Shown: positions 1-10,964, counted from the stretch's first letter. The stretch is 64,000 bases of DNA from Rachicladosporium sp. CCFEE 5018 (GCA_002077045.2 KZ111170.1:1-64000), one strand, 5' to 3'. Translations and numbers: made by a program. The notes: a model not told the origin generated them from the letters alone.

Positions 1-1504
1 AGTCAAGTACATCGTACCGGTATACTGGGAAGTTCGCGGCGTGCGACAAAGGTCAGCAGCTAAAGTTCGCCCGTGTGACCAGGCTCGTGGGTGAGGAGAG
101 AGTTGGCCTTTGTGTCGGGAATTCGTCAGATGAGCACCACCACCACTTCGCAGCGACAATAACAACCTGCACACAGTGGTGAGCGCATGGAACGGTGGAG
201 AGGTACAAGGCAGAGACGGCTGACTGACGATGTCATGGTTATCATATCCACCCGTAGCTGCGACCGAGGCGTGCCGTTACCCACAGCTACTGCCTTGCTG
301 CAAGTGGTATCTGCGTTCGATCGATATCTCGGGTACGGATATAGCTAGAAAGGCAGTACCCCACTGGCCCAAACCACAGATTGGCAAAGCTTCGCCCGTT
401 GCAATTCGCGTGTCAAGGTCCCGATTTGGGTGACCACCCTGGGGGAACCTTATTTGCGCTGCCCGGAGAAGGATTCACGAACGCTGCGCTTTGATATCGT
501 GTTGGCCTCAGGTGACGGAAGCGCAGTCCTCGCTGTGATTCATGATGCTCAGCTCATGGCTCAGCCTTGCGCGAATGGCATGGTTACTCACACCAGCAAG
601 GCATGGCACGGCAGGCAGCATAGCGGCCCCTGTACATATACAGTCATGTCCACAATCGCACTCTGGAGATCGCCAGGCGGAGATCCGAAGAATGGACGCT
701 ATCGAATTTGGATGACACGGGCGTTGCGATCGTGACCACGGACTTTTCTGTCTCATCATCGTCGCATGCACTTCTGACCGATGCAACAATACAGTGGTAC
801 ACATGACAACGAGCACATCATCTTGTATGCATCAATGCTGCACCAGAGTCCGTAATCGCATTTCTCATGTTTGGGCGATAATGCGGCTCACTGGATGAGA
901 GGCTGGCAGAGGATCGCGCAGGAATCAGGATTTCAATGATGAGATGAGGCTCCGCAGTGGAGAGACAATCCCGCAACGCCACAAATAGTAGCTTTCTGAA
1001 ATCACAGCCAAGAGCGTTTCCGTTCCGGAGCTACGGTGCAGGGTCCCCTTCAGCAAGCGAAAAGTCAGACGCCAGTGCGTCATATTTCGGACTTCTCTGA
1101 CTCGTGATGCAGCATTGCAAATGCTGTGGGAGCTGACTCCGCGGGCAGACGTGACTCAGCATTGAAGGTCGAGAGGCTCCTGTTGTGGAGTCTGGTCATG
1201 GTTATGGACTCTCTGTGGTAGGACTGTGAGCAGACTGACGCCCGGAGATACAACATCCAACCCGAGCCACGAGAGTCAGGACCACGAGACACCCAAGCGG
1301 AAACACGCACCGACCTCTGTCCCAGAAAGCGAGACTTCTCACGTGCACGACCTGAATCAAAGCAACGCTCCAAGCGTTTCGTTACCGCTCCCAACAGCTG
1401 CACCCCGCGCACGACCCCGCCAGTGAGCATCACTCCACCCCGGGACTTGGGCACGCACGCACGCCACCATCGTATTTCCGGCGTCTTTGGCTGTGTGGTA
1501 CTTT
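1..1504. other. Left-edge stretch without a recognisable gene
   Basis: I see no credible gene here. The open frames are short, overlap on both strands, and show no family motif or splice pattern. The last few hundred bases must hold the promoter of the SNO-type gene that follows. Confidence 0.5.
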
Positions 1505-2287
1505 ATGGCTCCCATTACGGTGGGCGTCTTAGCCCTTCAGGGTGCCTTCGCGGAACACATTCCTATCCTGCAGTCTGCTTCCCTGGACCATGACAAGCAC
1601 GCTTGGACGTTCTGCCTGGTTCGCACACCCTCTGAGCTGGCATCTTGTGATGCCCTCATTGTCCCCGGCGGCGAGTCGACGGCCATGAGTCTCATAGCTT
1701 CACGGACTGCTCTCCTCGAGCCGGTGCGGGACTTCATCAACGTCGCGCGGAAACCGATCTGGGGGACTTGCGCTGGCTTGATTCTGCTGGCGGATGTCGT
1801 GAGTGGCGGTGGGCCGAAGCTAGAGGGCTTCGGTGGCCTAGCGGTAGAGGTACGAAGGAATTACTTCGGCCGGCAGGTCGAGTCCTTTGAAGCGGACCTA
1901 GACCTCCCCTTCCTGGCCAGTGGTAGGGGGACCGTAGAGCCATTTCACACGATCTTCATCCGCGCACCTGTGGTCTCCTCCCTTCTCCCCTCGTCCCAAC
2001 CTACCTCGTCGCCAGATACATCCTCTTCCGCACCCGATAGGCCTGAGGTGGAGATTCTAGCACGTCTCCCGGCGAGGGCTAAGGCTGTGACTGGGCCTGG
2101 CGCGGGGAAGTCTGCCGGCGAGCTGGGGGAGGAGGGCGATATTGTGGCTGTGAGGCAGGGAAATGTATTTGGGACTGCTTTTCATCCGGAACTGACCGGA
2201 GATGGGAGGATTCATGGGTGGTGGTTGGGGAAAGTAGGGAAGTGGGTTGAGGGGAAGAAGGATGCTGGCGAAGGAGTGAGCGAGTGA
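1505..2287 (+). CDS. SNO1: Pyridoxal 5'-phosphate synthase glutaminase subunit (PdxT/SNO family)
   Basis: This glutamine amidotransferase takes ammonia from glutamine and passes it to the PdxS/SNZ synthase, which makes vitamin B6 (PLP) from pentose and triose phosphates. The 260-residue protein opens with the family signature VGVLALQGAF. It then shows the PGGEST glutamine-binding loop (residues 54-59) and the nucleophile elbow GTCAG, with Cys89 as the predicted nucleophile. The FHPELT segment near the C-terminus supplies the His/Glu of the catalytic triad. I start at the ATG at 1505 because VGVLALQG normally lies within ten residues of the N-terminus; the frame stays open upstream but has no nearer ATG. 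It has no intron. A Ser/Pro-rich insert around residues 165-185 is longer than in bacterial PdxT, as is usual in fungi. The SNZ partner is not in the window. Confidence 0.93.
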   Translation: MAPITVGVLALQGAFAEHIPILQSASLDHDKHAWTFCLVRTPSELASCDALIVPGGESTAMSLIASRTALLEPVRDFINVARKPIWGTCAGLILLADVVSGGGPKLEGFGGLAVEVRRNYFGRQVESFEADLDLPFLASGRGTVEPFHTIFIRAPVVSSLLPSSQPTSSPDTSSSAPDRPEVEILARLPARAKAVTGPGAGKSAGELGEEGDIVAVRQGNVFGTAFHPELTGDGRIHGWWLGKVGKWVEGKKDAGEGVSE

Positions 2288-2806
2288 GGTCGCCGTTGTG
2301 TTAGTGGTGACTAGACCTCGACTTCTTGAAAGCTGCCAGGTTATGGCGACAGCACTTTGATCGCAATTCAGCGGGCTGGTGGGTATAGATGTTCTACAGG
2401 ATAGACTGGCTCGCGTCAGAAGAGCAGTTCCTCCCACACCAGACTCGCACAGAAGTACAGGCCATTTTCTTAAAGTACTCGGGCATGAGCTATTGCGCCT
2501 CCTTGAGAGGTATTGCAGTTGCCGGCCCATTCCTGCTGTAGCGTGATTGCTATAGTCGACTCCCACTTGCCGAGTATGACGACGCTTTGTAGAGTGCTGG
2601 CCGTAGCACAATTCTTGCACCTCACTTCCCAGGTCGCATGTACCATACGAAGGTATCAGGTGTTTTCCATCATTCCCCAGACACCAGACGTCCAGGACCA
2701 TTGCATCGAGCGCGTGCCAGCCCAGCGCAATCCCTACGCAGCGCCAGACGCCCAGTGCCCAGGACCTCAAATCCAGCTCCAAAATCCGACCTCGTACATA
2801 GCATTC
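2288..2806. other. Convergent intergenic stretch, no gene seen
   Basis: This lies between the 3' ends of the SNO gene and the CBP20 gene. It is C-rich and pyrimidine-rich towards the right and contains only overlapping open frames with low-complexity translations. Presumably it holds 3' UTRs. Confidence 0.4.
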
Positions 2807-3394
2807 TCACTGCCCCTGCCCATACTCCTCGCCAATCTGATCCCTCCCCCTCCCAAACCCACCCCTCCCCGGATCAAACTCCTCCCGATACTCATCCCTA
2901 ACCTGGCCCCCACTCCTTCCCCTCCCATACTGCCTACCCTCCACAAACCCCTCATCCAAATCACACCTGATAACCCTCTCATCCAGCTTCGTCCCGCCCA
3001 CATACTTTAGCGCATCCCGCGCATCTTCAGGCAAATAGTACTCCACGAAGCAAAATCCGCATGGCGTTTTGAGGTTTCGGTCGAGGCCCATTATGAGGCG
3101 TTTGATGGAGCCGCATTTGGAGAAGAGCTCGTGGATTTGCTCTTCGGTTGTGTAGAAGCTGAGGTTGCCTATGTAGAGGGTGCAGGCGCTCGAGAGCTTT
3201 GTGGCAAGATCGGGGGATTCGCCGCGGGTTTGGCGCAGGGCTTCTTCGGCGGGGTTGCGGCGGCGTTTTTTGTACTGCGTGTCTTGTTAGCTGGTGAGCT
3301 CTATGAGGAGGGATCAACGGCGCACTTTTGACATCGCATATGAGCTGGGCTTGTCGAGGCGCTCGACTGTGTTTTGCATGGTGAATTTGGGCAT
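2807..3394 (-). CDS. CBC2: Nuclear cap-binding complex small subunit CBP20
   Basis: This is the small subunit of the nuclear cap-binding complex. It binds the m7G cap together with CBP80 and promotes splicing and mRNA export. The gene reads as complement(join(2807..3274, 3326..3394)) with a 51-bp intron (donor GTGCGC, acceptor GCAG, branch-like CTAAC), giving 178 residues. The single RRM is clear: RNP2 as LYIGNLSFY, RNP1 as CGFCFVEY, followed by the family-typical DERVIRCDLDEGF segment that holds the cap-stacking region. The C-terminus is an Arg/Gly-rich tail, as in other CBP20 proteins. The start at 3394 is the upstream of two in-frame ATGs in exon 1; the other is five codons in. The NUP82 gene begins 241 bp away in the opposite direction, so the two probably share a promoter region. 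Confidence 0.92.
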
Positions 3395-3635
3395 TGTGGC
3401 GATTGGTCCCGAGCTATCAATGGGCTGGTACTGGAGAAGTGCAGAAGTGAGAAGTGATCGATGTGAAGGTGGTGGTGATTAGGGTTATGCCGCTAAGATC
3501 GCGTAGCGGAAGCTTTGACGCGTTTCTTGAGAAAGTGACCTTCACGAAGACCACACGATAGAGCTGCAAGACTTTGGCGCTGTTTTCAAGGGGAAGTGTG
3601 ATCTCGGGAAGGTCATAGTGAAGTCTCGGTACAAG

Positions 3636-6374
3636 ATGCCCAAGGTGCTGGAGTACACGCCCGCCTGGCTTTCACGCGGCGAAGGGTCGCAAGCTGGGTT
3701 CGATCTGTTCAGGCAGGATGGTAAAGCACAATCAAAGGGAGAAGACGGCGACAGATCGAGACGGACGATCGCGCATCGAGGGACGGAGGTCTTCGTAGCA
3801 GTGGGCAAGGTAGTCAGATGGGCCGACTTGCGCTTGTTGAAAGATGCACATGAGTCGAAACATGGACACCAGGATGACGGGTACAGGGTGAGCACTCATG
3901 CCCAAGTGTAGAAGTGGACTAGAGCTTACAGATCCGACTAGATCCTCAAGACGCCCGCCGCCTTTGACATCACCACCATCTCAGTCTCACCAGATGGCTC
4001 TCTAATCGCCATCGTCACGGCTCACACGTGCCACGTCGGCATCCTCCCAACCTCAGCACACCTCCGTAGCGGCGAGACGTCGCCTCTCCGCCTCCGCGCT
4101 TTCCAGGTTGGACCTACAGCGCACGTCCTCGAGCAGGCACCCATCACCACCGCACTCTGGCACCCGCTGTCCAAGCCTGGTGTTCCCAGCCTGTTGACTG
4201 TGACGAAGGATGCCTGCGTCCGCCTCTGGGAGCTTGATATCGACAATCGCCACTCCTTCGACGAGCCAAGCATTGCCGTAGACTTGAAGAAGCTAGGCAA
4301 TGCGACTTCGACGGCGACAGATCTGAGCGCTAGCAAGTATGGTGCTAAGCAGGGATTCAGCCCAGACGAGGTCGAGATGCAGGTTGCTGCGGCCTGCTTC
4401 GGTGGCTCCGGAGCTGCAGATGAGCATGCTTGGTCTGGTATGACGCTCTGGGTGGCGATGACTGAGGGTGATGTGTATGCGCTTTGCCCGTTCTTGCCCA
4501 GCCAATTCACGCTGCAGGACTCTGCGTTGCCTGGCTTGACCACTGCTGTCGTGGCGAAGACACGTGCTTTGACCAGTGATATCAAGGCGACTGAGAGTGA
4601 GAAGAAGAAGGTGGGCTCACAGTCGAAGTGGCTGGCAGACTTGGACGAGCAAGAGCCCACCACTCTGATCGACGACACAACATTCGAGAGGAACGACGTC
4701 TACTCCAGGCCAGCGAAGTTTGCATCCATTCCCAGACTACAGGGACCTTTCAGACTGTCGCCTGAGCCCGACTTCGGCGAGATCACCGACATTCATGTTG
4801 TCGCGCCGTTGATCGATCAGAGCGAGCTGTACGAAGAATTTGGAGACGAAGACGAGGTCGAAAACGAGGGTCTGAGCGTGTCCATCATCTGTCTCGCCAC
4901 CAACACCGGCAAAGTGCATGTCTGTCTCGACCTTGACGGTGTCGAAGCCGAGTGGCTGCCTGCTAAGCGCAGTCGATCATTCGCTCTAGACGATGTGGAC
5001 GATGACAAGGACCTGCTACTCTTCGAGACGTTCGACTTGGTAGCTGCAGATGTCGATACAGTTCACTGTGCTTTCACAGCGTCGCCGAGCAACCGCTACG
5101 AAGTGTTTGTCACTTCACCGGCTGGCACCCACACCCTCGACTTCAACCCCTGGATATTCGGTCTCGAAGCCGAGCTCACGTATCCTCACGAGGAAGGCAG
5201 CGCACTTCGGCTCGAGAACCTCCTGGACTCCACCTCCACCCTGGTCGACCATCCTCTCGCGCTCTCTTCCCCACCGACAAGCACAGCAATAGCCCTCCTC
5301 GACTCGACCATTGGTTTCTTCCTCCTCACCTCAAACCCCTCAGGCCCAGTAGCAGCGACCCTAGACCTCCCCCACGCGCCCCAAAACCCATATCCCCCGA
5401 CCCTTCTCGCCCTCCCCGCACCAACACCACGCGAACCCTATCAACCGCCCGCAACTTTCTACACCCCGTCCACTCTACCCCAGCTCCTCAAATCCAACCC
5501 TGCGACGCTGAAGCAACGCTTGCAATTCACCCCCTCAACCCTCCAAACCCTGACAGAAGCTCACCGCGTCCTCTCACACGAAACGCACAACCTCGCTCTG
5601 TCGGCCGCAGACCTCTTCCGCCGCATCGAGCGCCTGCGCTCCGAACTTATTGATCAAGTTTCCTCTGTCCGCAACCTGTCAAACCGAGTCGATACCCTGA
5701 CCGGCGCGGACGACAGCGCGGATTTTAGTCGCTCGATCGGTCCAGCTGAAGACGGCGGTGACGGCATCGTGGAGGACGCGAAGATTGTGGGAAGTGAGAG
5801 GATTGAGCAGCGCGTTTTGGCGGCTGTGGGCGCTAATAAAGGACTTGAGGAGAGGGTTGAGGAGGTGCGACGTAAGATTGGCAAGTTGGGTGGGGGAGGA
5901 GGGAAATTGACGAGACGGGAGGAGATGTTTGGGAAGGAGGTTAGGAGGTTGGAGGGGATGATTGGTGGGGAGAGGAAAGGTGATGGTGGTGCTGAGGCGG
6001 AGGGTGGAGACGGGGCTGTGACGCCGCCGGTCAAGCCAGGGGCGTTATTGAGGCTGCCGAATAGTCCGGGGGAACTTGCCAAAAGGGAAGACGCACCGGC
6101 TGAGGCGGCGAAACAGGTACCTGAGGTTGACGGTCAGAGTCTTACTGCACGGTTGTCGGCTATCGAGGATTTGCGTGAGCGGCTGGACAATGAGGTCGAG
6201 GACGCCTTGGGACGTTTGCAGAGCGCTAGCGAGGATAACGGGAGAGCGAGCAGGAGTGGCGTGGCGAGCGAGTGGAAGAGGAGGGAGATGAGCCGGGTTT
6301 TGGCGCTCATGGAGAGGGAGGAGGCACTGATCGAAGCCGTGACTGGTAGGCTGAGCGCTCTCGGCGGTCTGTGA
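3636..6374 (+). CDS. NUP82: Nucleoporin NUP82/NUP88 family
   Basis: This is the cytoplasmic-face nucleoporin that anchors the mRNA-export platform with Nup159 and Nsp1. The gene reads as join(3636..3887, 3942..6374), with a 54-bp intron splitting GYR|ILKTPAAFD, and encodes 894 residues. The N-terminal two thirds form a beta-propeller: WD-like strands such as SVSPDGSLIAIV and TKDACVRLWELD are visible. The last third is helical and coiled-coil (heptads around residues 590-700 and again at the C-terminus, with a low-complexity linker between). That propeller plus C-terminal coiled-coil plan and the length fit fungal Nup82. The start at 3636 is the first ATG of an exon that opens upstream only through non-ATG codons. 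The second of two nearby AG acceptors (ending 3941) is used because the first leaves a stop in frame. Confidence 0.88.
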
Positions 6375-7220
6375 GAGCCAGTACAGCAATTATGCCTGTG
6401 CGCTACATTACTATCCCGCCGTCCCTCTACTCCTTCACGGTCGACCCGTGAACAAGGCTCCATCGCTTTCCACCCCACGACTTCGCATTGAAGAGACTAA
6501 ACAAAGGCGAAGCTGTAAGCGTGTGTGCGGCACAGCAAGCACCCCTGGCGCTTCTCGATGCACGACTACTATATACTGCGGCGTTGCATCTCGCTACGCT
6601 ACCTCGGAGCCACAACGCTCTATCTTGCAACTTCTCGCGGCTGCTCAGCTGAGAGTTCAGCTTCAGAGGGATTGCCATGCTAATGCCGAACGCTCGCACA
6701 TTTCTCTGCGATCCCCAAACATCTTGCAATCCAGCCAGAGTCTTCAGTAGCAAATCGAACGACACCCATTCACCATGAAAGTTCGATGGAGAGGCAGTGC
6801 TTCCGGCAGACGTACGGCACAGCTTCCCCTGGCGCATCTCGATGCATGCTCTGCCTCAGACCTCATCTATCGTGCTTCCACAGCCACCCACTCTCCCTTG
6901 CACTCACTGAAGCGACAGGTCTTCGCGATCTGCGGTACATCGTGTCGCATCTGGACGTCTTTGCTGCGGCAGGTACACACGCGTCCAAGGCAGTTTGTAA
7001 TCCGCCGACAGGTGGTTGTGTCCTCGAGCATGCCACACTGTGCAGTGCTGTGCTGTGCAGCGCACCTAAGGTCTCACTATGCTGCCTGTGTATGCCTGGC
7101 AGTCAGGAATAGGTCCCTTGTAGGACATTTGCTCAGCCTCGAAGTCGCTACCGTGATGGTATATATATACTAGGCTCAGTAGTCCGAGTGTCTCTCTCCC
7201 CCGAACGCACTTCTCCCAAG
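6375..7220. repeat. Intergenic stretch with an imperfect direct repeat
   Basis: Two segments about 0.3 kb apart resemble each other: near 6500-6560 and near 6795-6850. Both contain GGCACAGC, then CCCCTGGCGC, then TCTCGATGCA in the same order and similar spacing. No intact gene is evident on either strand, although short open frames cross both copies. The repeat looks like a small local duplication or fragments of a dispersed element. Confidence 0.45.
7160..7170 (+). promoter_or_regulatory. TATA-like box
   Basis: The run TATATATATAC ends about 50 bp before the ATG at 7221. It is the only strong TATA-like stretch in the preceding few hundred bases. The role is inferred from position. Confidence 0.4.
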
Positions 7221-8159
7221 ATGCTGTACGTATATCCCATATCAGCCTTTCATAGGCTCGATCCCAAGGAGATTCTTGGCTTGATCAACCCGGACACCAA
7301 TACCATCTCCTGCGTCGGCCATGCACCATCCAAGCATCGACGTTGCCGGGTAGCGATTGCAAAACACAATCTAGATGCAGCCAGGAAGGTGCTTGACGAG
7401 TTAGGTCGACCGGATCTGGCTTCGGTTGGAGTCAGAAAGCTTCTGCTGTTGCTCGCTGGGTACACATTATGTCGACGATGGCACCAAGACCAAGCGCAGG
7501 AAGTGGCGAATCGATGGTTTCCGGTCTTCATGTCTGTCGGGGACTGGGACAAGCAAGACGACTCGGATGGCGAGGTCAACGACACAAACGCTTCGGGAGA
7601 TGAATACGATGCCGAGATTCATGAGCTCCGTCTGCAGCTCCGTGCCCTGATCACTCGGAAGCGGAATGCTAGGCCACCCCCAGAGGCCACCTATGAAGGC
7701 GCACAGGCCTATGCTGAGGCACTAGTCTGGCCACAGCGTACTCGGGAAGCAGATGAGAAGTGCCGTGCTGAACGCGCTCGCACGGTGGAGGCGTCTCGTC
7801 ATGCCGAAGCAACTCGTAGAGCAGAAGAAGCTAGAGTTGCAGAGGAAGCTCGGTTTGCAGAGGAAGCTAGGCTAGCTCTAGAGGCTCGTTCGGCGGAAGA
7901 CGCTTGTCTGGCGGAAGCTGCTCGAGAAGCAGCCGAAGAACAACGCCGGAAGGTTGAACACCAGGCCGAGTGTGAGCGGGAGAAGCAAGAGGTGGAGGTC
8001 GGGGCTCGTACAGAATGCGACCGGCTGGCTAAAGAAAAGGCGGAGCAGTATCGCCGGGATGGCGACTGGATGGTGCAGGAAGCACACCACGCCGAGACAC
8101 AAACATGGCGTGACGCTTGGACCCGCTGCACCGAGGCATTCGGCAAGATCCTGTGCTAA
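7221..8159 (+). CDS. Unrecognised protein with Cys/Arg N-terminal module and AEEAR-repeat coiled coil
   Basis: The 312-residue protein has no intron. Residues 30-110 form a compact region with a CVGHAPSKHRRCR segment, then a helix ending in LCRRWHQDQAQEVANRW. That pattern recalls the N-terminal module of fungal proteins that often carry a GIY-YIG/T5orf172 domain, but no such nuclease domain is present here; the link is tentative. After an acidic linker, residues from about 185 onward are an uninterrupted charged helix built from near-perfect six-residue repeats of the type AEEARx (several in a row), then a more irregular Glu/Lys/Arg-rich coiled coil. The first in-frame ATG is at 7221; earlier codons in frame have no ATG. 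A second small frame follows at 8220 and could be a lost 3' exon. Confidence 0.5.
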   Translation: MLYVYPISAFHRLDPKEILGLINPDTNTISCVGHAPSKHRRCRVAIAKHNLDAARKVLDELGRPDLASVGVRKLLLLLAGYTLCRRWHQDQAQEVANRWFPVFMSVGDWDKQDDSDGEVNDTNASGDEYDAEIHELRLQLRALITRKRNARPPPEATYEGAQAYAEALVWPQRTREADEKCRAERARTVEASRHAEATRRAEEARVAEEARFAEEARLALEARSAEDACLAEAAREAAEEQRRKVEHQAECEREKQEVEVGARTECDRLAKEKAEQYRRDGDWMVQEAHHAETQTWRDAWTRCTEAFGKILC

Positions 8160-8219
8160 CTCGCAAGCCATGGCTGAGGAGCTCGGAGATATGCTCATCT
8201 GCCCACCAGGGCAGGGCAG

Positions 8220-8414
8220 ATGGCTTGTTGTAGTGCAGATGCTGTAGAGGAGGTCTTTGAGAATATGCCTGGCGATCTGTTCAAGTCGGACAAAGCGGGC
8301 TTCGTCAAGGGAATGGGAAGGCAAGCTGCGCAAAGGTATCCCGACAAGGCAGCTCGGAAATTGGCCAATATGTCGGAAGATGCCAGGGCAGCTAAGGGGC
8401 TCCTGAGCAGCTGA
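8220..8414 (+). CDS. Small hypothetical ORF downstream of the AEEAR-repeat gene
   Basis: The 64-codon frame starts with ATG and encodes a helix-rich, charged peptide (for example FENMPGDLFKSDKAGF). It begins 60 bp after the stop of the preceding gene, on the same strand but in another frame. I could not find a convincing GT...AG intron to join the two. It could be a separate microprotein, a broken 3' end of the upstream gene, or chance. Confidence 0.22.
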   Translation: MACCSADAVEEVFENMPGDLFKSDKAGFVKGMGRQAAQRYPDKAARKLANMSEDARAAKGLLSS

Positions 8415-8489
8415 AAGAGGTCGAGTCCGGCCGTAGTGGAAGTAACCGCAGAGCGCTCCAGATGTTCAAAGAGAAGAGACTCGAGCTCG

Positions 8490-9302
8490 TCAAGTTCCAG
8501 AAGAACACACCAGGGCAGTGAACGCAGTACATAGAGTCCATATCAATGGCATGCTAATACCCGTTGTTACATCCGCAGCGCTCGCGGATGCCAATGCAAC
8601 AGTACCAGTGGCCATCGTCATAGCCGTCGATGTTGTGCCACTCGCAGCTCCGAATGCTGTCGCTGTCGCTGCAGAGATCGTAACGCCCGTAGCGCCAGCC
8701 GTCGGAGCCGAAATCGTCAAAGTTCCCACTGCAGCAGTCGACGCGGTCACCAACGTACTGGCCACATCATCCCTCACCCACCCCCCGCTTCCCCTCACTC
8801 CCACTCCAAAACCCCCCTGCACCTCTCCCTCATTCACCGCCCCCTCCCCACTCACCACTCCGCTCCAAAGCGCGCACACAATCCACGTCGTACTCGCCAC
8901 TCCCTCCCCGTCGCACCCATCTCCAATGACCACACTCGGCTCCCGCTGGAAGTACAGATTGAACGCCACGCATCCCGATCTGGCGTCGCAAGCCGACGCG
9001 CAGAGCGGAGGGGAGTAGGTGGGGAGCAGAGTGTAGCCTAGTGAGCCGCCGTTGGCATTGGAGAGAGAGGCGTTGAGGTTGCTGAAGATTTGAGTGTACA
9101 ACAGTGCGGAAGGGGAGGAGAGAGCGAGGGAGGTATATTGGGGGTCTGTGAGGAACGAGGTCAGAGTATCGGGACTTGACACTGGCCCGGCGCCGAGGGA
9201 AGCTGCAAGACAATCTGATCGGACAAGTGCAACGCAATGTATCGGAATGCTACAGAGTACGACCAAGCAGAAGCGCAGAGGGCATGCTGAAATTGACATC
9301 AT
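8490..9302 (-). CDS. Secreted, probably GPI-anchored protein with a conserved Cys-containing ectodomain
   Basis: The 270-residue, intronless protein starts at one of two adjacent ATGs (9302 or 9299). It opens with a hydrophobic signal peptide (FCLVVLCSIPIHCVAL). The ectodomain contains FLTDPQYTSLAL, then YTQIFSNLNASLS, then CASACDARSGCVAFNLYFQR-EPSV with paired cysteines. This matches an apple-like family of fungal secreted surface proteins that I recognise by pattern but cannot name more exactly. The last 80 residues are Ala/Thr/Ser-rich and end in a hydrophobic tail, as expected for GPI attachment. The frame remains open 135 codons upstream, but that part has no signal peptide and low-quality composition, so I exclude it. 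The function is unknown; the surface location is inferred. Confidence 0.68.
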   Translation of the reverse strand: MMSISACPLRFCLVVLCSIPIHCVALVRSDCLAASLGAGPVSSPDTLTSFLTDPQYTSLALSSPSALLYTQIFSNLNASLSNANGGSLGYTLLPTYSPPLCASACDARSGCVAFNLYFQREPSVVIGDGCDGEGVASTTWIVCALWSGVVSGEGAVNEGEVQGGFGVGVRGSGGWVRDDVASTLVTASTAAVGTLTISAPTAGATGVTISAATATAFGAASGTTSTAMTMATGTVALASASAADVTTGISMPLIWTLCTAFTALVCSSGT

Positions 9303-9880
9303 GCCAGACAAGGAGATGTGATAGACTTGAGAGGAGAGGTGAAGGAAATTTGGTCGAGCTTCAGCGTTGTCCACGAGACTGTACTTCTTCCGTTGTCGCC
9401 GACGCCAGCTCGTCCGCCGGTACCAGGCGCGGCCTAGAAGGTCATGGCGGAAGCTACGATGCGCGTGGCGGTCGTTGATGTCCAGGAGAGGATCGAGCTG
9501 AGATGAGTGGCGTCTGGACGTTGCCAAGGCTTGATGCTTGAAGCCCAGTACCGAGGAATACAGCTTGAGACCCATGCGAGGGAACAGATGCATCGTGGAA
9601 AAGGGAACCATGGGGAGTAATGTGCATGGTATCATGTTGCAGTCAAAGCTACACAGAAGAAACAAAGCGCAGAGTTGTTTTCGCACTACCGCAGCAGTCG
9701 CTACCAATCGCCGAAACCCAAATACAACGCCTTGCTGAGCAGCAGGCCTTTACGGCGTGAACGCAAAGCTTTCCGAACACCGTACCCATCAGCAGAGCCC
9801 GGTCGTCCAGCCATTGCCTGAGCATATACATCTCATTCGCCGAACACCCTCCTAGTTCAATGCCCATCCCATCCACCTCC
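9303..9880. other. Intergenic, no gene seen
   Basis: This stretch lies upstream of the secreted-protein gene and downstream of SHO1. It contains only shadow frames. The left part should contain the promoter of the secreted-protein gene. Confidence 0.35.
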
Positions 9881-10964
9881 TCAGAGCAAGATCAAGTAAT
9901 TACTCGGCGCAATCCCCGTCTCCCCATTCTCCTTCTTCGCCTGCCACCACCGCCCACTAACATCACTAACCTCCAGAATCTCATGCTTCGTGAACGAAAT
10001 TTCATTCGCATCATCCGGATTGGCCTCATAGCTGTAAATCGCCTTCGCCCGGTACGGATACTCCGCCGGCTGCGTCATGGTACTATCCGCAACGCCAGTA
10101 GGCGGTGCAGTCGTGGGTGCAGTCTGCGATACGGGTGCTGGGAATGCGGATGCCGAAGCGCGGTTCTGGGCACCTGCGGCGCCGCCGGGGAAACCTGTGA
10201 CGGGCGAGGCGGTCTCGAAGCCTGCGAGTTGGTTGGAGTTGTACATTTGGGGTTGGGCTTGTTGTTGCTGGTTTGCCGCGGAGGAGTGGATTGTGTCGGG
10301 GCGGTAGGATTGGGTCATGTGGCGGCTGTTGCGGGAGGGCGCGCGGTCTTTGTGGAGGGCGAAGGAGTCGAGGGTTTGGCGGTGGGAGGCTGTGGGTTGG
10401 GAGCCGTAGTAGAAGATCCAGACAATCTGGATGTTGTTAGAGGTTGATTGCGCGTGCTTGAGAAGCGCTTTGACATACCGATACCATGGACAGCAGAATA
10501 AAACCTGCTGCTGCTGCCTCCTTCGCCGGTTGCGAGTTGTAGATCAGCGAATTTACTGAGGATGTCGTGAAAACAAGTCCAGCTGCCATGAATCCGACAA
10601 TTGCCACATGATATGTGTACACCGAGTCGCTCGCGACGCTGACTATCACGCCAATAATCACGAAAAACATGTAGACAAGCGCCCACCAGGAGTAGTTGGG
10701 GAAGCTGTCGCCAATAGCAGCGATGATCGAGCTCACGAAGGCAATGAGCCATCCGCACTGCGCGCGTTGTCAGTATCTGCGCTCTGCAGATGACATTTCA
10801 GTGCCAATGCGTACCGTCGCTATGCCTATAGTCGCCAATGCAAACGCATCTCCAAATATATGCCCAAGGCTGAACTTCTTCGCTCCACCGCCGCCACCGT
10901 ACCGGCTGTTGTAGTTGTCCATCTTGTGCAGTGAGGGTGAGCTAAGACTTCCGTACGTGGGCAT
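9881..10964 (-). CDS. SHO1: High-osmolarity signalling membrane sensor SHO1
   Basis: SHO1 is the plasma-membrane adaptor that feeds osmotic and morphogenetic signals into the HOG and filamentation MAPK cascades by docking Pbs2 and Ste11 components. The gene reads as complement(join(9881..10426, 10479..10757, 10815..10964)) with introns of 52 and 57 bp. It encodes 324 residues from the first ATG, or 310 from an in-frame ATG at 10922. Four transmembrane helices follow the short N-terminus (roughly residues 36-60, 70-95, 100-120, 130-150, for example YSWWALVYMFFVIIGVIVSV). A Gln/Ser/Pro-rich linker leads to a C-terminal SH3 domain that begins at YRAKAIYSYEANPDD, carries GRWWQAKKENGETGIAPSNY and ends at the stop. 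Architecture and length fit the fungal family exactly. The window does not show which Pbs2-type ligand it pairs with. Confidence 0.93.

Noticed and set aside
2057..2782. 241-codon minus-strand frame across the 3' end of the SNO gene
   Set aside because: It is antisense to a confidently assigned gene, with Cys/His/Ser-rich composition and no motif.
3027..3317. Minus-strand frame rich in Pro/His/Arg
   Set aside because: Shadow of the CBP20 gene in another frame; the RRM frame explains the region.
5654..6082. Pro/Ser-rich minus-strand frame of 142 codons
   Set aside because: Antisense shadow of the NUP82 coiled-coil region.
8518..9018. Ala/Val/Pro-rich plus-strand frame of 166 codons
   Set aside because: Antisense to the Thr/Ala-rich tail of the secreted protein; composition mirrors that low-complexity DNA.
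9303..9707. Upstream extension of the secreted protein by 135 codons
   Set aside because: It would bury the signal peptide inside the protein, and its sequence lacks protein-like composition.
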